Shown here one piece after another: positions 37,801-51,200 of a stretch of 64,000 nucleotides of DNA. Origin of the DNA: Schistocerca nitens (Eukaryota > Arthropoda > Insecta > Orthoptera > Acrididae); the NCBI RefSeq assembly GCF_023898315.1, contig NC_064619.1, positions 341,855,650 through 341,919,649 on the forward strand, in the 5' to 3' direction. A program made the position numbers and the translations under genes. The notes beneath the pieces are model-generated. The model ran no database searches, was not told where the DNA came from, and saw nothing but the letters and a program-made list of their open reading frames with translations. Position 1 is the stretch's first letter. Every line of letters begins with the position of its first letter.

Positions 37801-40800
37801 GAGGCGGCGAGGGAGGGGCGGAGAGGCGGCGAGGGAGGGGCGGAGAGGCGGCGAGGGAGGGGCGGAGAGGCGGCGAGGGAGGGGCGGAGAGGCGGCGAGG
37901 GAGGGGCGGAGAGGCGGCGAGGGAGGGGCGGAGAGGCGGCGAGGGAGGGGCGGAGAGGCGGCGAGGGAGGGGCGGAGAGGCGGCGAGGGAGGGGCGGAGA
38001 GGCGGCGAGGGAGGGGCGGAGAGGCGGCGAGGGAGGGGCGGAGAGGCGGCGAGGGAGGGGCGGAGAGGCGGCGAGGGAGGGGCGGAGAGGCGGCGAGGGA
38101 GGGGCGGAGAGGCGGCGAGGGAGGGGCGGAGAGGCGGCGAGGGAGGGGCGGAGAGGCGGCGAGGGAGGGGCGGAGAGGCGGCGAGGGAGGGGCGGAGAGG
38201 CGGCGAGGGAGGGGCGGAGAGGCGGCGAGGGAGGGGCGGAGAGGCGGCGAGGGAGGGGCGGAGAGGCGGCGAGGGAGGGGCGGAGAGGCGGCGAGGGAGG
38301 GGCGGAGAGGCGGCGAGGGAGGGGCGGAGAGGCGGCGAGGGAGGGGCGGAGAGGCGGCGAGGGAGGGGCGGAGAGGCGGCGAGGGAGGGGCGGAGAGGCG
38401 GCGAGGGAGGGGCGGAGAGGCGGCGAGGGAGGGGCGGAGAGGCGGCGAGGGAGGGGCGGAGAGGCGGCGAGGGAGGGGCGGAGAGGCGGCGAGGGAGGGG
38501 CGGAGAGGCGGCGAGGGAGGGGCGGAGAGGCGGCGAGGGAGGGGCGGAGAGGCGGCGAGGGAGGGGCGGAGAGGCGGCGAGGGAGGGGCGGAGAGGCGGC
38601 GAGGGAGGGGCGGAGAGGCGGCGAGGGAGGGGCGGAGAGGCGGCGAGGGAGGGGCGGAGAGGCGGCGAGGGAGGGGCGGAGAGGCGGCGAGGGAGGGGCG
38701 GAGAGGCGGCGAGGGAGGGGCGGAGAGGCGGCGAGGGAGGGGCGGAGAGGCGGCGAGGGAGGGGCGGAGAGGGGGCGGAGAGGCGGCGAGGGAGGGGCGG
38801 AGAGGCGGCGAGGGAGGGGCGGAGAGGCGGCGAGGGAGGGGCGGAGAGGCGGCGAGGGAGGGGCGGAGAGGCGGCGAGGGAGGGGCGGAGAGGCGGCGAG
38901 GGAGGGGCGGAGAGGCGGCGAGGGAGGGGCGGAGAGGCGGCGAGGGAGGGGCGGAGAGGCGGCGAGGGAGGGGCGGAGAGGCGGCGAGGGAGGGGCGGAG
39001 AGGCGGCGAGGGAGGGGCGGAGAGGCGGCGAGGGAGGGGCGGAGAGGCGGCGAGGGAGGGGCGGAGAGGCGGCGAGGGAGGGGCGGAGAGGCGGCGAGGG
39101 AGGGGCGGAGAGGCGGCGAGGGAGGGGCGGAGAGGCGGCGAGGGAGGGGCGGAGAGGCGGCGAGGGAGGGGCGGAGAGGCGGCGAGGGAGGGGCGGAGAG
39201 GCGGCGAGGGAGGGGCGGAGAGGCGGCGAGGGAGGGGCGGAGAGGCGGCGAGGGAGGGGCGGAGAGGCGGCGAGGGAGGGGCGGAGAGGCGGCGAGGGAG
39301 GGGCGGAGAGGCGGCGAGGGAGGGGCGGAGAGGCGGCGAGGGAGGGGCGGAGAGGCGGCGAGGGAGGGGCGGAGAGGCGGCGAGGGAGGGGCGGAGAGGC
39401 GGCGAGGGAGGGGCGGAGAGGCGGCGAGGGAGGGGCGGAGAGGCGGCGAGGGAGGGGCGGAGAGGCGGCGAGGGAGGGGCGGAGAGGCGGCGAGGGAGGG
39501 GCGGAGAGGCGGCGAGGGAGGGGCGGAGAGGCGGCGAGGGAGGGGCGGAGAGGCGGCGAGGGAGGGGCGGAGAGGCGGCGAGGGAGGGGCGGAGAGGCGG
39601 CGAGGGAGGGGCGGAGAGGCGGCGAGGGAGGGGCGGAGAGGCGGCGAGGGAGGGGCGGAGAGGCGGCGAGGGAGGGGCGGAGAGGCGGCGAGGGAGGGGC
39701 GGAGAGGCGGCGAGGGAGGGGCGGAGAGGCGGCGAGGGAGGGGCGGAGAGGCGGCGAGGGAGGGGCGGAGAGGCGGCGAGGGAGGGGCGGAGAGGCGGCG
39801 AGGGAGGGGCGGAGAGGCGGCGAGGGAGGGGCGGAGAGGCGGCGAGGGAGGGGCGGAGAGGCGGCGAGGGAGGGGCGGAGAGGCGGCGAGGGAGGGGCGG
39901 AGAGGCGGCGAGGGAGGGGCGGAGAGGCGGCGAGGGAGGGGCGGAGAGGCGGCGAGGGAGGGGCGGAGAGGCGGCGAGGGAGGGGCGGAGAGGCGGCGAG
40001 GGAGGGGCGGAGAGGCGGCGAGGGAGGGGCGGAGAGGCGGCGAGGGAGGGGCGGAGAGGCGGCGAGGGAGGGGCGGAGAGGCGGCGAGGGAGGGGCGGAG
40101 AGGCGGCGAGGGAGGGGCGGAGAGGCGGCGAGGGAGGGGCGGAGAGGCGGCGAGGGAGGGGCGGAGAGGCGGCGAGGGAGGGGCGGAGAGGCGGCGAGGG
40201 AGGGGCGGAGAGGCGGCGAGGGAGGGGCGGAGAGGCGGCGAGGGAGGGGCGGAGAGGCGGCGAGGGAGGGGCGGAGAGGCGGCGAGGGAGGGGCGGAGAG
40301 GCGGCGAGGGAGGGGCGGAGAGGCGGCGAGTGGGGCGGAGAGGCGGCGAGTGGGGCGGAGAGGCGGCGAGTGGGGCGGAGAGGCGGCGAGTGGGGCGGAG
40401 AGGCGGCGAGTGGGGCGGAGAGGCGGCGAGTGGGGCGGAGAGGCGGCGAGTGGGGCGGAGAGGCGGCGAGTGGGGCGGAGAGGCGGCGAGTGGGGCGGAG
40501 AGGCGGCGAGTGGGGCGGAGAGGCGGCGAGTGGGGCGGAGAGGCGGCGAGTGGGGCGGAGAGGCGGCGAGTGGGGCGGAGAGGCGGCGAGTGGGGCGGAG
40601 AGGCGGCGAGTGGGGCGGAGAGGCGGCGAGTGGGGCGGAGAGGCGGCGAGTGGGGCGGAGAGGCGGCGAGTGGGGCGGAGAGGCGGCGAGTGGGGCGGAG
40701 AGGCGGCGAGTGGGGCGGAGAGGCGGCGAGTGGGGCGGAGAGGCGGCGAGTGGGGCGGAGAGGCGGCGAGTGGGGCGGAGAGGCGGCGAGTGGGGCGGAG

Positions 40801-43800
40801 AGGCGGCGAGTGGGGCGGAGAGGCGGCGAGTGGGGCGGAGAGGCGGCGAGTGGGGCGGAGAGGCGGCGAGTGGGGCGGAGAGGCGGCGAGTGGCGAGCGG
40901 CGAGTGCGGAGAGGCGGCGAGTGGGGCGGAGAGGCGGCGAGTGGGGCGGAGAGGCGGCGAGTGGGGCGGAGAGGCGGCGAGTGGGGCGGAGAGGCGGCGA
41001 GTGGGGCGGAGAGGCGGCGAGTGGGGCGGAGAGGCGGCGAGTGGGGCGGAGAGACGGCGAGTGGGGCGGAGAGACGGCGAGTGGGGCGGAGAGACGGCGA
41101 GTGGGGCGGAGAGACGGCGAGTGGGGCGGAGAGACGGCGAGTGGGGCGGAGAGACGGCGAGTGGGGCGGAGAGACGGCGAGTGGGGCGGAGAGACGGCGA
41201 GTGGGGCGGAGAGACGGCGAGTGGGGCGGAGAGACGGCGAGTGGGGCGGAGAGACGGCGAGTGGGGCGGAGAGACGGCGAGTGGGGCGGAGAGACGGCGA
41301 GTGGGGCGGAGAGACGGCGAGTGGGGCGGAGAGACGGCGAGTGGGGCGGAGAGACGGCGAGTGGGGCGGAGAGACGGCGAGTGGGGCGGAGAGACGGGGT
41401 TTCTTATAAATCAATAAATTGATAAATCACAAAAAGAATGGCGTTGGTTGTATCACATGAAGTCAACTACATTGAAATGACTGGAATGCACTGCTACTGC
41501 ACATCCCTAGATGGAAGTGTGAATCCCACATTGCTCGTAATCGTGATAGGATTGATGTACATAATCTTATGATCACTGTTATCATGAGAGCCCAAAGTAA
41601 TAATAGGGTTTCCTGCCACAAAAATTGATCTGTACATAATGGTTTTCCTCTTGAGTGTTTTATTTATATACATATACAATATAGAATAGTAATAGTCAGT
41701 GTAGGTTGACCTGTTACACTAACCACTCACCTCTGCTGCTGTGCACTGGAACGGACTGCAATTGGCATTGTGTGGGTCTCACTACAAAGTGGGATTATCT
41801 GTGTGGAGGTATGTATATGCAAGTAGCATTTATGTACTGTAGACTGTAACTGGCTCAATGTGTACACTGTAACTGATGTTGAGTTGTAAACCTGATATTA
41901 ATTTACCTGTCCATCTGTTCTATGCATTCAACATGATTTTCACAAATGAAGTAGTGGTTGACATGTTATTTTATGGAGAATGTCACCAAAGTGGCACATG
42001 AGCCACAACTGTATGCTCAGCGTTATCCCAATAGACATTTCTGACCTGCACTACTTTCACGAATATTGTTAGAAGGCTTCGTGTGACAGGACACATCTCC
42101 AAGAATGTGGATCTGGAACAAATGATTAACACACAATGCAGCCGAAGTACACCATGTGATAAAAAGTATCCGGATACCTGGCTGAAAATGACATAAAAAA
42201 GTTCGTGGTGCCCTCCATCGGTAACGCTGGAATTTAATATGGTGTTGACCCACCCTTAGCCTTGATGACATTTTCTACTGTCACAGGCATACGTTCAATT
42301 AGGTGCTAGAAGGTTTCTTTGGGATTTGTGAAGAATGGGCTGCAGAGTGCTGCACTGAGGAGAGGTATCAATGTCTGTCGGTGAAGCCTGGTGCGAAGTC
42401 TGCGCTCCAAAATGTCTCAAAGGTATTCTACAGGATGCAGGTCAGGAGTCTGTGCAGGTCAGTCCATTACAGGGATGCCATTGCCGTGTAACCACTCCGC
42501 CACAGGCCGTGCATTATGAACAGGGGCTCAATCATGTTGAAAGATGCAATCGCCATCCCTGAATTGCTCTTCAACAGTGGGAAGCAAGAAGGTGTTTAAA
42601 ACATCATGAATTTTACAGTTGGCACTATGCACGCTGGCAGATGACGTTCACCGGGCATTCGCCATACCAACACCCTGCCATCGGATTGCCACATTGTGTA
42701 CCATGATTCATCACGCCACACAACACTTTTCCACTGTTCAATCGTCCAATATTTATGCTCCTTACACCGAGCGAGGTGTCGTTTGGCATTTACTGGCATG
42801 ATGTGTGGCTAATGAGCAGTCGCTTTACCATGAAATCCAAGTTTTCTCACCCCCGCTCAACTGTCATAGTACTTGCACTGGTTCCTGATGCAGTATGGAA
42901 TTGTTGTGGGGTTTCTGGATAGATGTCTGCCTATTACATATTACGACCCTCTTCAACTATCGGCGGTCTGTCAGTCAACATTTGAGGTTGGCCTGTAGAC
43001 TTTTGTGCTGTACGTGTCCCTTCACATCTCCACTTCACTATCACATTGGAAACAGGTGATCTAGGGCTGTTGAGGAGTGTGTAAATCTCGCGTTCAGATA
43101 CATGACACCCAATTACCTGACCACGTTCAAAGTCCGTGAGTTCCACGGAGCACCCCATTCTGCTCTCACACAATATCTAATGACTACTGAGGTCGCTGAT
43201 ATGGAGTACCATGCAATAGGTGGCAGCACAATGCACCTCATATGAAAAACTCAAGTTTTGGGGGTGTCTGGATACTTTTGATCACATAGTGTAGGTGTTC
43301 TGGCAGCCCCCGCAATAAATCCTTGTGCCAATTCTCATGAAACAGAGAGACCAGTGGAAATCTTTCTAACCATCCACAGCGTATGTCACAACATCAAGGG
43401 CTTCATAGCCATGACTTTCAAATTTGCCTGGAATACTGTCAGTGGTTTTAGTGGCACAGCTACAACTATTCGTAGGGTACTGTACCAATGAAGCAACATT
43501 TACAAACCGTGGAGGTTCAACTTACACTATATGCACTACTGGTCACTGGAAAACCCACACTGGCTTGGTCAGGTAGAACATCACCACAAGTTGAGTGTCA
43601 ATGTATGGTGTGATATTGCTGTGAGAAATGTGAATGCATTTCAGCGTACATACTGTGTGTTTATGAAAAGATGCATGTTTGTTTTGTACGTACAATTGTA
43701 TGTTTATGTAATTGTTTCATCATGTGCCAAAGTTCAATTTAACATAGTGATTAAAATTGTCAGTGACATGTCCTGCAAATATCATGTACCATTATGTAAA

Positions 43801-46800
43801 TGATGTACAACTAGCATTTACTTCTCTGTTAGATCCTTGGTCTGCTATTAATTATCTTTATCCTGGCCGTTGATATTTAGTATTTCGTACCGTTATGTTC
43901 ATTCTAATACTGTAATATAGATAAATAAAGCATGAACAAGCGAACTCTTTCCTTATTTTTCGATGTGTGTGACTGGACATCTGTACTGTTTCCCTGTCCA
44001 CTTAATAACAGTGTAAACAGCGATAAATACAGCATTTGTCACATCACAGTATGTCAATCACACCACGATTACGAGTAACATGGGGTTGATGCTTGCACTT
44101 CGGGATGTGAAATAATGGTGCGTTTCGTTTATTTCAAGTGTCAACTTCACTTTGCAATTTCTCAGGCTGCAACTGATGTACTGCAATGCAACCAACGTCA
44201 TTCTTTTTGTGATATTTCATGTTACTGATTGTGTATAAGAAATAATATGGGGTGTCCATTTAAATAGCCTAAGTTTGTGTTGAAACTAATATTCGCTTAT
44301 GTTTTAGAATGTCTCATATTTTTTACTTGTATGAGCCCCTGCTTTACATTCTTATACTGAAATACTCAAATAACAGTTGCATAAAAGAAGCTTCATTTCC
44401 TAACTGGTTTCAGGCACTTAATGCCGTTCTTCCAAAGGCTGTCCCCAGGAAAACACACACAAATAAGCAGAAGTTAGAATAATAAAATTAATGATGAAAA
44501 GTTCGAAAAATTTTAAAATTAACAGAGAAAAAAAATTGTACATACTTTTAACCATCACATTATTTGTGAGTGTCAACAATAATATGCATGAAGCACATTG
44601 CTGTTGTCCTAAGACATTCAAGAGCAGTAAGTAATGCAATAATTATTCCAGTAAGTCAATAAGAGCTTTTAAGACATGTGGTTCATAGTGCCTGTACAAA
44701 AATAGTGTAAGGAAGCCAAACATCAAGTGCAGACATCACGCCAGTATTGGAGCTAATCAGCTATGACATGTGTATCATGAAGCTGGTCTAAGGGTAGAGG
44801 TGAAAGTACAATAAAATAATAAAACGGTGTTGTTTCTGTTGTGGTCCTCAGTCCGAAGACTGGTTTGATGCAGCTCTCCATGCTACTCTATCTTTTGCAA
44901 GCATCTTCATCTCTGAGTAACTACTATAACCTACATCACCATGAATCTGCTTAGTGTATTATTCATCTCTTGGTATCCCTCCACTATTTTTACCCACCAA
45001 GCTTCCCTCCAATACTAAATTGGTGATCCCCTGATGCCTCAGAATGTTTCCTACCAACCTATCACTACTTCTAGTCAAGCTGTGACACAGATTCTTCTAT
45101 TCAGTACCTCCTGATTCATTACATGGTCTACCCGTTTAAGCTTCAGCTTTCTTCTGTAGCGTATTTCAAAAGCTTCTATTCTTTCCTTGTATAAACTGTT
45201 TATCGACCACATTTCACTTACATACATTGCTACACTCCATACAAATACTTTGGATTGTATTGGATTGTTTGGGGGAGCAGACCAGGCAGCAAGGTAATCG
45301 GTCTAATCGGGTTAGAGGACGGGGAAGGAAGTCAGCCGTGCCCTTTCAAAGGAACCATCCCAGCATTTGCCTAGAGCAATTTACGGAAATCGCAGAAAAC
45401 CTAAATCAGGATGGCAGGACATGGGATTGAACCATCGTCCTCTGAATGAAGAGTCCAGTGTGCTACAAATACTTTCAGAAACGACTTCCTGATACTTAAA
45501 ACTATACTCATTGTAAACAATTTTCTGTTCTTCAGAAACACTTTCCTTGCCATCACCAGTCTACATTTTATATCCTCTCTACTTCGACCATCATCAGTTA
45601 TTTTGCTGCCAAAATACCAAAACTCATCTACTATTTTAAGTGTGTCATTTCCTAATCTAACTTCCTCAGTGTCACCTGATTTAATATGACTGCTTTCCAT
45701 TATCCATGTTTTACTTTTGTTGATGTTCATCTTTCAAGACACTGCCATCTTCAGGATTTGAAAGCGAGTATTCCAGTCAACATTGTCAAAAGTTTTCCCT
45801 AAGTCTAGAAATGCTATAAATGTAGGTTTGCTTTGCTTATCCTAACTTCTAAGTTAAGTCGTAGGGTCAGTATTGCCTCAAGTTCCAACATTTCTACGGA
45901 ATCCAAACTGATCTTCTCTGTAGTTTGTTTCTACCAGTTTTTACCATTCGTCTGTAAAGAATTCTTGTTAGTATTTTGCAACGAAGACTTATTAGACTGG
46001 CAGTTCAGTAATTTTTGCACCTGCCAACACGTTTTCTTTGGGATTGGAATAATTGTATTATTCTTGAAGTCTCAGGGTATTTCACCTGTCTCATACATCT
46101 TGCTCACCAGATGGAAGAGTTTTGTCATGGCTGGCTGTCCCAAGGCTATCGGCAGTTCTAACAGAATGGTGCCTACTCCCAGGGCTTCTTTTCAGTGCCC
46201 TGTCAAATTCTTCATGCAGTATCGTATCTCCCATCTCATCTTCATCTATGTCCTCTTCCATAGTACTACCCTCAAGTACATCATCCTTATATAGACCCTC
46301 TGTATACCTTTCAAATTTTTTCCTTCTTTGTTTAGGACTGGGTTTCCATCTGAGCTCTTTATGTTTATACAGGTAGTTCTCTCTTCTCCAAAGGTGTCTC
46401 TGATTTTCCTGTAGGCAGCATCTATCTTACCCCTAGTGATATATGCTTCTACATAATTACATTTGTCCTCTAGCCATTACTGTTAAGCCATTTTGCATTT
46501 CCTGCCAATCTCATTTTTGAGATGTTTGTGTTCCTTTTCACTTGCTTCATTTACTGCATTTTTATACATTCTCCTGTCATCAATTAAATTTAATATCTCT
46601 CCTGTTACCCAAGGATTTCTACTAGCCCTTGTCTTTTTACCTACATGACCCTCTGCTGCCTTCACTATTTCTTCTCTCAGAGCTACCCATTCTTCTTCTA
46701 CCATATTCCTTCTCCTTGTTCTTGTCAATCGTTCCCTAATGCACCCTGTACACAGCTATACTTCTCATGGAATGTAAACAAAAATGTAAATATACAAAAG

Positions 46801-48135
46801 CAACATAGTAAGTAATGATGATAAAAAACATGTCAATACCAATGGAAAGTGGTGTTATGGATGGGAAATTTGGGAACTGACCTCCAAATAGCTGTAGTGA
46901 GATCAGTAGCATGCTGGTAGGGAACCTGTCAACAAAAGGAGTGTTAAGAGCATCATGGGGCTGGAACCTGTGGCTGCAGTAACTGGAGAGAGAATTCTCA
47001 ATAATTAGCTAATATTAAGAGTCAGAAAGTGACTATAGAGGAAACGAAGTGTGGGGACAATTATAGTAGTGAAACAATTAGTACTAGAATGTAAGCAGCT
47101 CGCAGGTACATTTCATGAAAGAATTGTGTCTAGTGGATTTAATACCAACAGCATGGCACCAGGAAATACGACCACACAAACTGCGTGTGAGATGCGTCAA
47201 GGAGTGAAAAGCAATAACTGGAGTAGATGGAGAAACAATTCCTAACCAGTAGCAAAAATGAAGACTCAAAATTAACCTTACAAGAAAGGACAAGTAGGCC
47301 TCATTGAACTCTTTTGATACAGTTGAGTAACCAGTTCAGGTATGTATATGAAGTCTTAAGTATACTTCATGAAATAAATATAACTAGTGACACCATAAGA
47401 TGTATGAAATAAGTACAATAGTTTCGACTACCTGATCATGAATGACAAAGTGGTTATTTACTGTTAACATTACTTGTAACTACAGAGTAGAGCACCTGTA
47501 ACTTTCAGAACAGAGCATCTTTAGGTCACTGTTTGTGTGGAGATAACCACCTGTAGATTGTACATGGTTTAGTATGTGCAATAATAAATGGTTAACTATC
47601 CGGGACTGTAAGTAGCTAACTGCTTAGAACTGAAAATCCTTCACTACTTAGAACTGTAATATCTAACAACCTGTGAATATAGAAGATAAACTTACTAAAA
47701 TCTGCATAAAAAATTTAAAGAACAAACTACAGTAACAAATGAACCAATAGTAAATGGTGGACTAATTGTAGCTGTGAGCAGCTGTTTAAACGTGACTGCA
47801 AATATAACAGCAACCAAACACAACAATGCATGGTCAAGCTATAGTGTGTAAAATACTACTAAACATTTAGTGGTTACGAATAGCAAATTAGTGACCATCT
47901 GAGTACAGATGCGAATTACTGAAACTTGGTACTGATCGCAACCTACTGACTACAACTTACTGAATATAACAGCAAATAACTAATTTTAGTAAGAACTGTA
48001 ACTTACCAAATGACAATATTCTGCCTACAAAAATTAACAGGGTCAGGTAATTAACTACCTACACTCTGAGAACCCAATTATATACCGGAGGCTGACTGTA
48101 CAGCACTGCAATCTTTTTTAAAAGAAAAAAAAAAA

Positions 48136-48183
<48 letters not shown>

Positions 48184-48219
48184 GGGGGGGGGGGGGGGGG
48201 GCAGGAGTAAGAGGAGGAA

Positions 48220-48255
<36 letters not shown>

Positions 48256-51200
48256 GAGGAGGAGGAGGAGGAGTTGGGAAACTGGGTGGGGGTGAATGGT
48301 TGGTTGGCTGCAAGAGGTGGGGGGGGGGGGGACAAACTGGGGGATGGGGAATGAGTTCTGCTTACAGAGAAAGGGGTGGGGAGGGGGGGGGGGAAGACAG
48401 AGTAGGCAGAATTGGTGGTGGAGTGTTTGTGTCTGTCAGTAGTGGTTTATCTTGTAGTGAAGTCTAAGTAGATACTCCGTTCGAATTGGTATGGGTGGAG
48501 GTTATACTTAACAGCCGAACTAAGTTAATAATTGGCTCCTTCTACCGACCCCCAGACTCCGATGATATAGTTGCGGAACAGTTCAGAGAAAATTTGAGTC
48601 TCTTAACAAATAAATACCCCACTCATACGGTTATAGTTGGTGGGGACTTCAACCTTCCCTCGATATGTTGGCAAAAATACTTGTTCGAAACCGGCGGTAG
48701 GCAGAAAACATATTCCGAGATTGTCCTAAATGCTTTCTCCGAAAATTATTTCGAGCAGTTAGTCCACGAACCCACGCGAATTGTAAATGGTTGCGAAAAC
48801 ACACTTGACCTCTTAGCCACAAACAATCCAGAGCTGATAGAGAGCATCATGACTGATACAGGGATTAGTGATCACAAGGTCGTTGTAGCTAGGCTCAATA
48901 CCGTTTCTTCCAAATCCACCAGAAACAAACGCAAAATAATTTTATTTAAAAAAGCGGATAAAGTGTCACTAGAAGCCTTCCTAAGAGACAATCTCCATTC
49001 CTTCCGAACTGACTATGCAAATGTAGACGAGATCTGGCTCAAATTCAAAGATATAGTAGCAACAACAATTGAGAGATTCATACCTCATAAATTGGTAAGA
49101 GATGGAACTGATCCCCCGTGGTACACAAAACAGGTCCAAACTCTATTGCAGAGGCAACGGAAAAAGCATGCGAAGTTCAGAAGAACGCAAAATCCCGAAT
49201 ATTGGCTAAAATTTACAGACACACGAAATTTGGCACAGACTTCAATGCAAGATGCCTTTAATAGGTTCCACAACGAAACATTATCTCGAAATTTGGTAGA
49301 AAATCTGAAGAAATTCTGGTCGTATGTAAAGTAAACAAGCGGCAAGACGCAGTCAATACCTTCGCTGCGCAGTGCCGATGGTACTGTTACTGACGACTGT
49401 GCCGCTAAAGCGGAGTTCTTGAACACAGTTTTCCGAAATTCCTTCACCAGGGAAGATGAATGGAATATTCCAGAATTTGAAACATGAACAGCTGCTAGCA
49501 TGAGTTTCTTAGAAGTAGATACCTTAGAGGTTGCGAAGCAACTCAAATCGCTTGATACGGGCAAGTCTTCAGCTCCAGATAGTATACCGATTAGGTTCCT
49601 TTCAGATTACGCTGATACAATAGCTCCCTACTTAGCACTCATATACAACCGCTCGCTCACCGATAGATCTGTACCTAAAGATTAGAAAATTGCGCAGGTC
49701 GCACCAGTGTTTAAGAAGGGTAGTAGGAGTAATCCATCGAACTACAGACCTATATCATTGACGTCGGTTTGCAGTAGGGTTTTGGAGCATATACTGTATT
49801 CAAACATTATGAATCACCTCGAAGAGAACAATCTATTGATACGTAATCAGCATGGTTTCAGAAAACATTGTTCTTGTGCAACGCAGCTAGCTCTTTATTC
49901 GCACGAAGTAATGGCCGCTATCGACAGGGGATCTCAAGTTGATTCCGTATTTCTAGATTTCCGGCAAGCTTTTGACATCGTTCCTCACAAGCAACTTCTA
50001 ATCAAGCTGCGGGCCTATGGGGTATCGTCTCAGTTGTGCGACTGGATTCGTGATTTCCTGTCAGGAAGGTCGCAGTTCGTAGTAATAGACGGCAAATCAT
50101 CGAGTAAAACTGAAGTGATATCAGGTGTTCCCCAGGGAAGCGTCCTGGGACCTCTGCTGTTCCTGAACTATATAAATGACTTGGGTGACAATCTGAGCAG
50201 TTCTCTTAGGTTGTTCGCAGATGATGCTGTAATTTACCATCTAGTAAGGTCATCCAAAGACCAGTATCAGTTGCAAAGCGATTTAGAAAAGATTGCTGTA
50301 TGGTGTGGCAGGTGGCAGTTGACGCTAAATAACGAAAAGTGTGAGGTGATCCACATGAGTTCCAAAAGAAATCCGTTGGAATTAGATTACTCAATAAATA
50401 GAACAATTCTCAAGGCTGTCAATTCAACTAAGTACCTGGGTGTTACACTTACGAACAACTTCACTTGGAAAGACCACATAGATAATATTGTGGGGAAGGC
50501 GAGCCAAAGGTTGCGTTTCATTGGCAGGACACTTAGAAGATGCAACAAGTCCACTAAAGAGACAGCTTACACTACACTCGTTTCGTCCTGTTAGACTATT
50601 GCTGCGCGGTGTGGGATCCTCACCAGGTGGGATTGACGGAGGACATCGAAAGGGTGCAAAAGAGGGCAGCTCGTTTTGTATTATCACATAGTAGGGGAGA
50701 GAGTGTAGCAGATATGATACGCGAATTGGGATGGAAGTCATTACAGCAAAGACTTTATTCGTCGCGGCGAGATCTATTTACGAAATTTCAGTCACCAACT
50801 TTCTCTTCCGAATGCGAAAATATTTTGTTGTGCCCAACCTACATAGGTAGGAATGATCATCAAAATAAAATAAGAGAAATCAGAGCTCGAACAGAAAGGT
50901 TTAGGTGTTCGTTTTTCCCGCGCGCTGTTCGGGAGTGGAATGGTAGAGAGATAGTATCATTGTGGTTCGACGAACCCTCTGCCAAGCACTTAAATGTGAA
51001 CTGCAGAGTAGTCATGTAGATGTAGATGTATAGGAGGGGGCTGAGGAAGAAATAAAGAAGCTGAACTACATATGCAATGTGTGTGTGTGTGTGTGTGACT
51101 TGGGTTTTGGGAAGGGAGGGATACATGGGGGAAATTTGATGAATAGGAACAAAATTAGCTTGAACATCTAAATTCTTAGAACTGATACGGTGTAGCAATC

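Larger units (their letters stand above)
41398..44262 (+). mobile_element. DNA transposon with about 190-bp imperfect inverted repeats
   Basis: The left end region (ATCACAAAAAGAATGGCGTT at about 41425, then TTGCTCGTAATCGTGATAGG at about 41531) is mirrored at the right end (CACCACGATTACGAGTAACA at about 44051, AACGTCATTCTTTTTGTGAT at about 44195). The outer TTTCTTATA block is also mirrored. Its limits are therefore about 41398 and 44262. A broken plus-strand transposase lies inside and is interrupted by a Tc1 element. The left end abuts the minisatellite. Confidence 0.75.

Noticed and set aside
36000-41300. CRISPR-like array
   Set aside because: There are no spacers: units are joined head to tail without unique sequence, in a eukaryotic intron.
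35760-41414. Open frame of 1,884 codons on the minus strand (and long plus-strand frames at 40330-41422) encoding Pro/Ser/Arg repeats
   Set aside because: The minisatellite unit has no stop codon in any frame and its length is not a multiple of three, so all frames stay open by composition alone. There is no start context, domain or flanking exon, and it lies inside the METTL13 intron.
48059-48467. Pro/Thr/His or Val/Gly-rich open frames
   Set aside because: Translations of the TG, TAG and GGA simple-repeat cluster.
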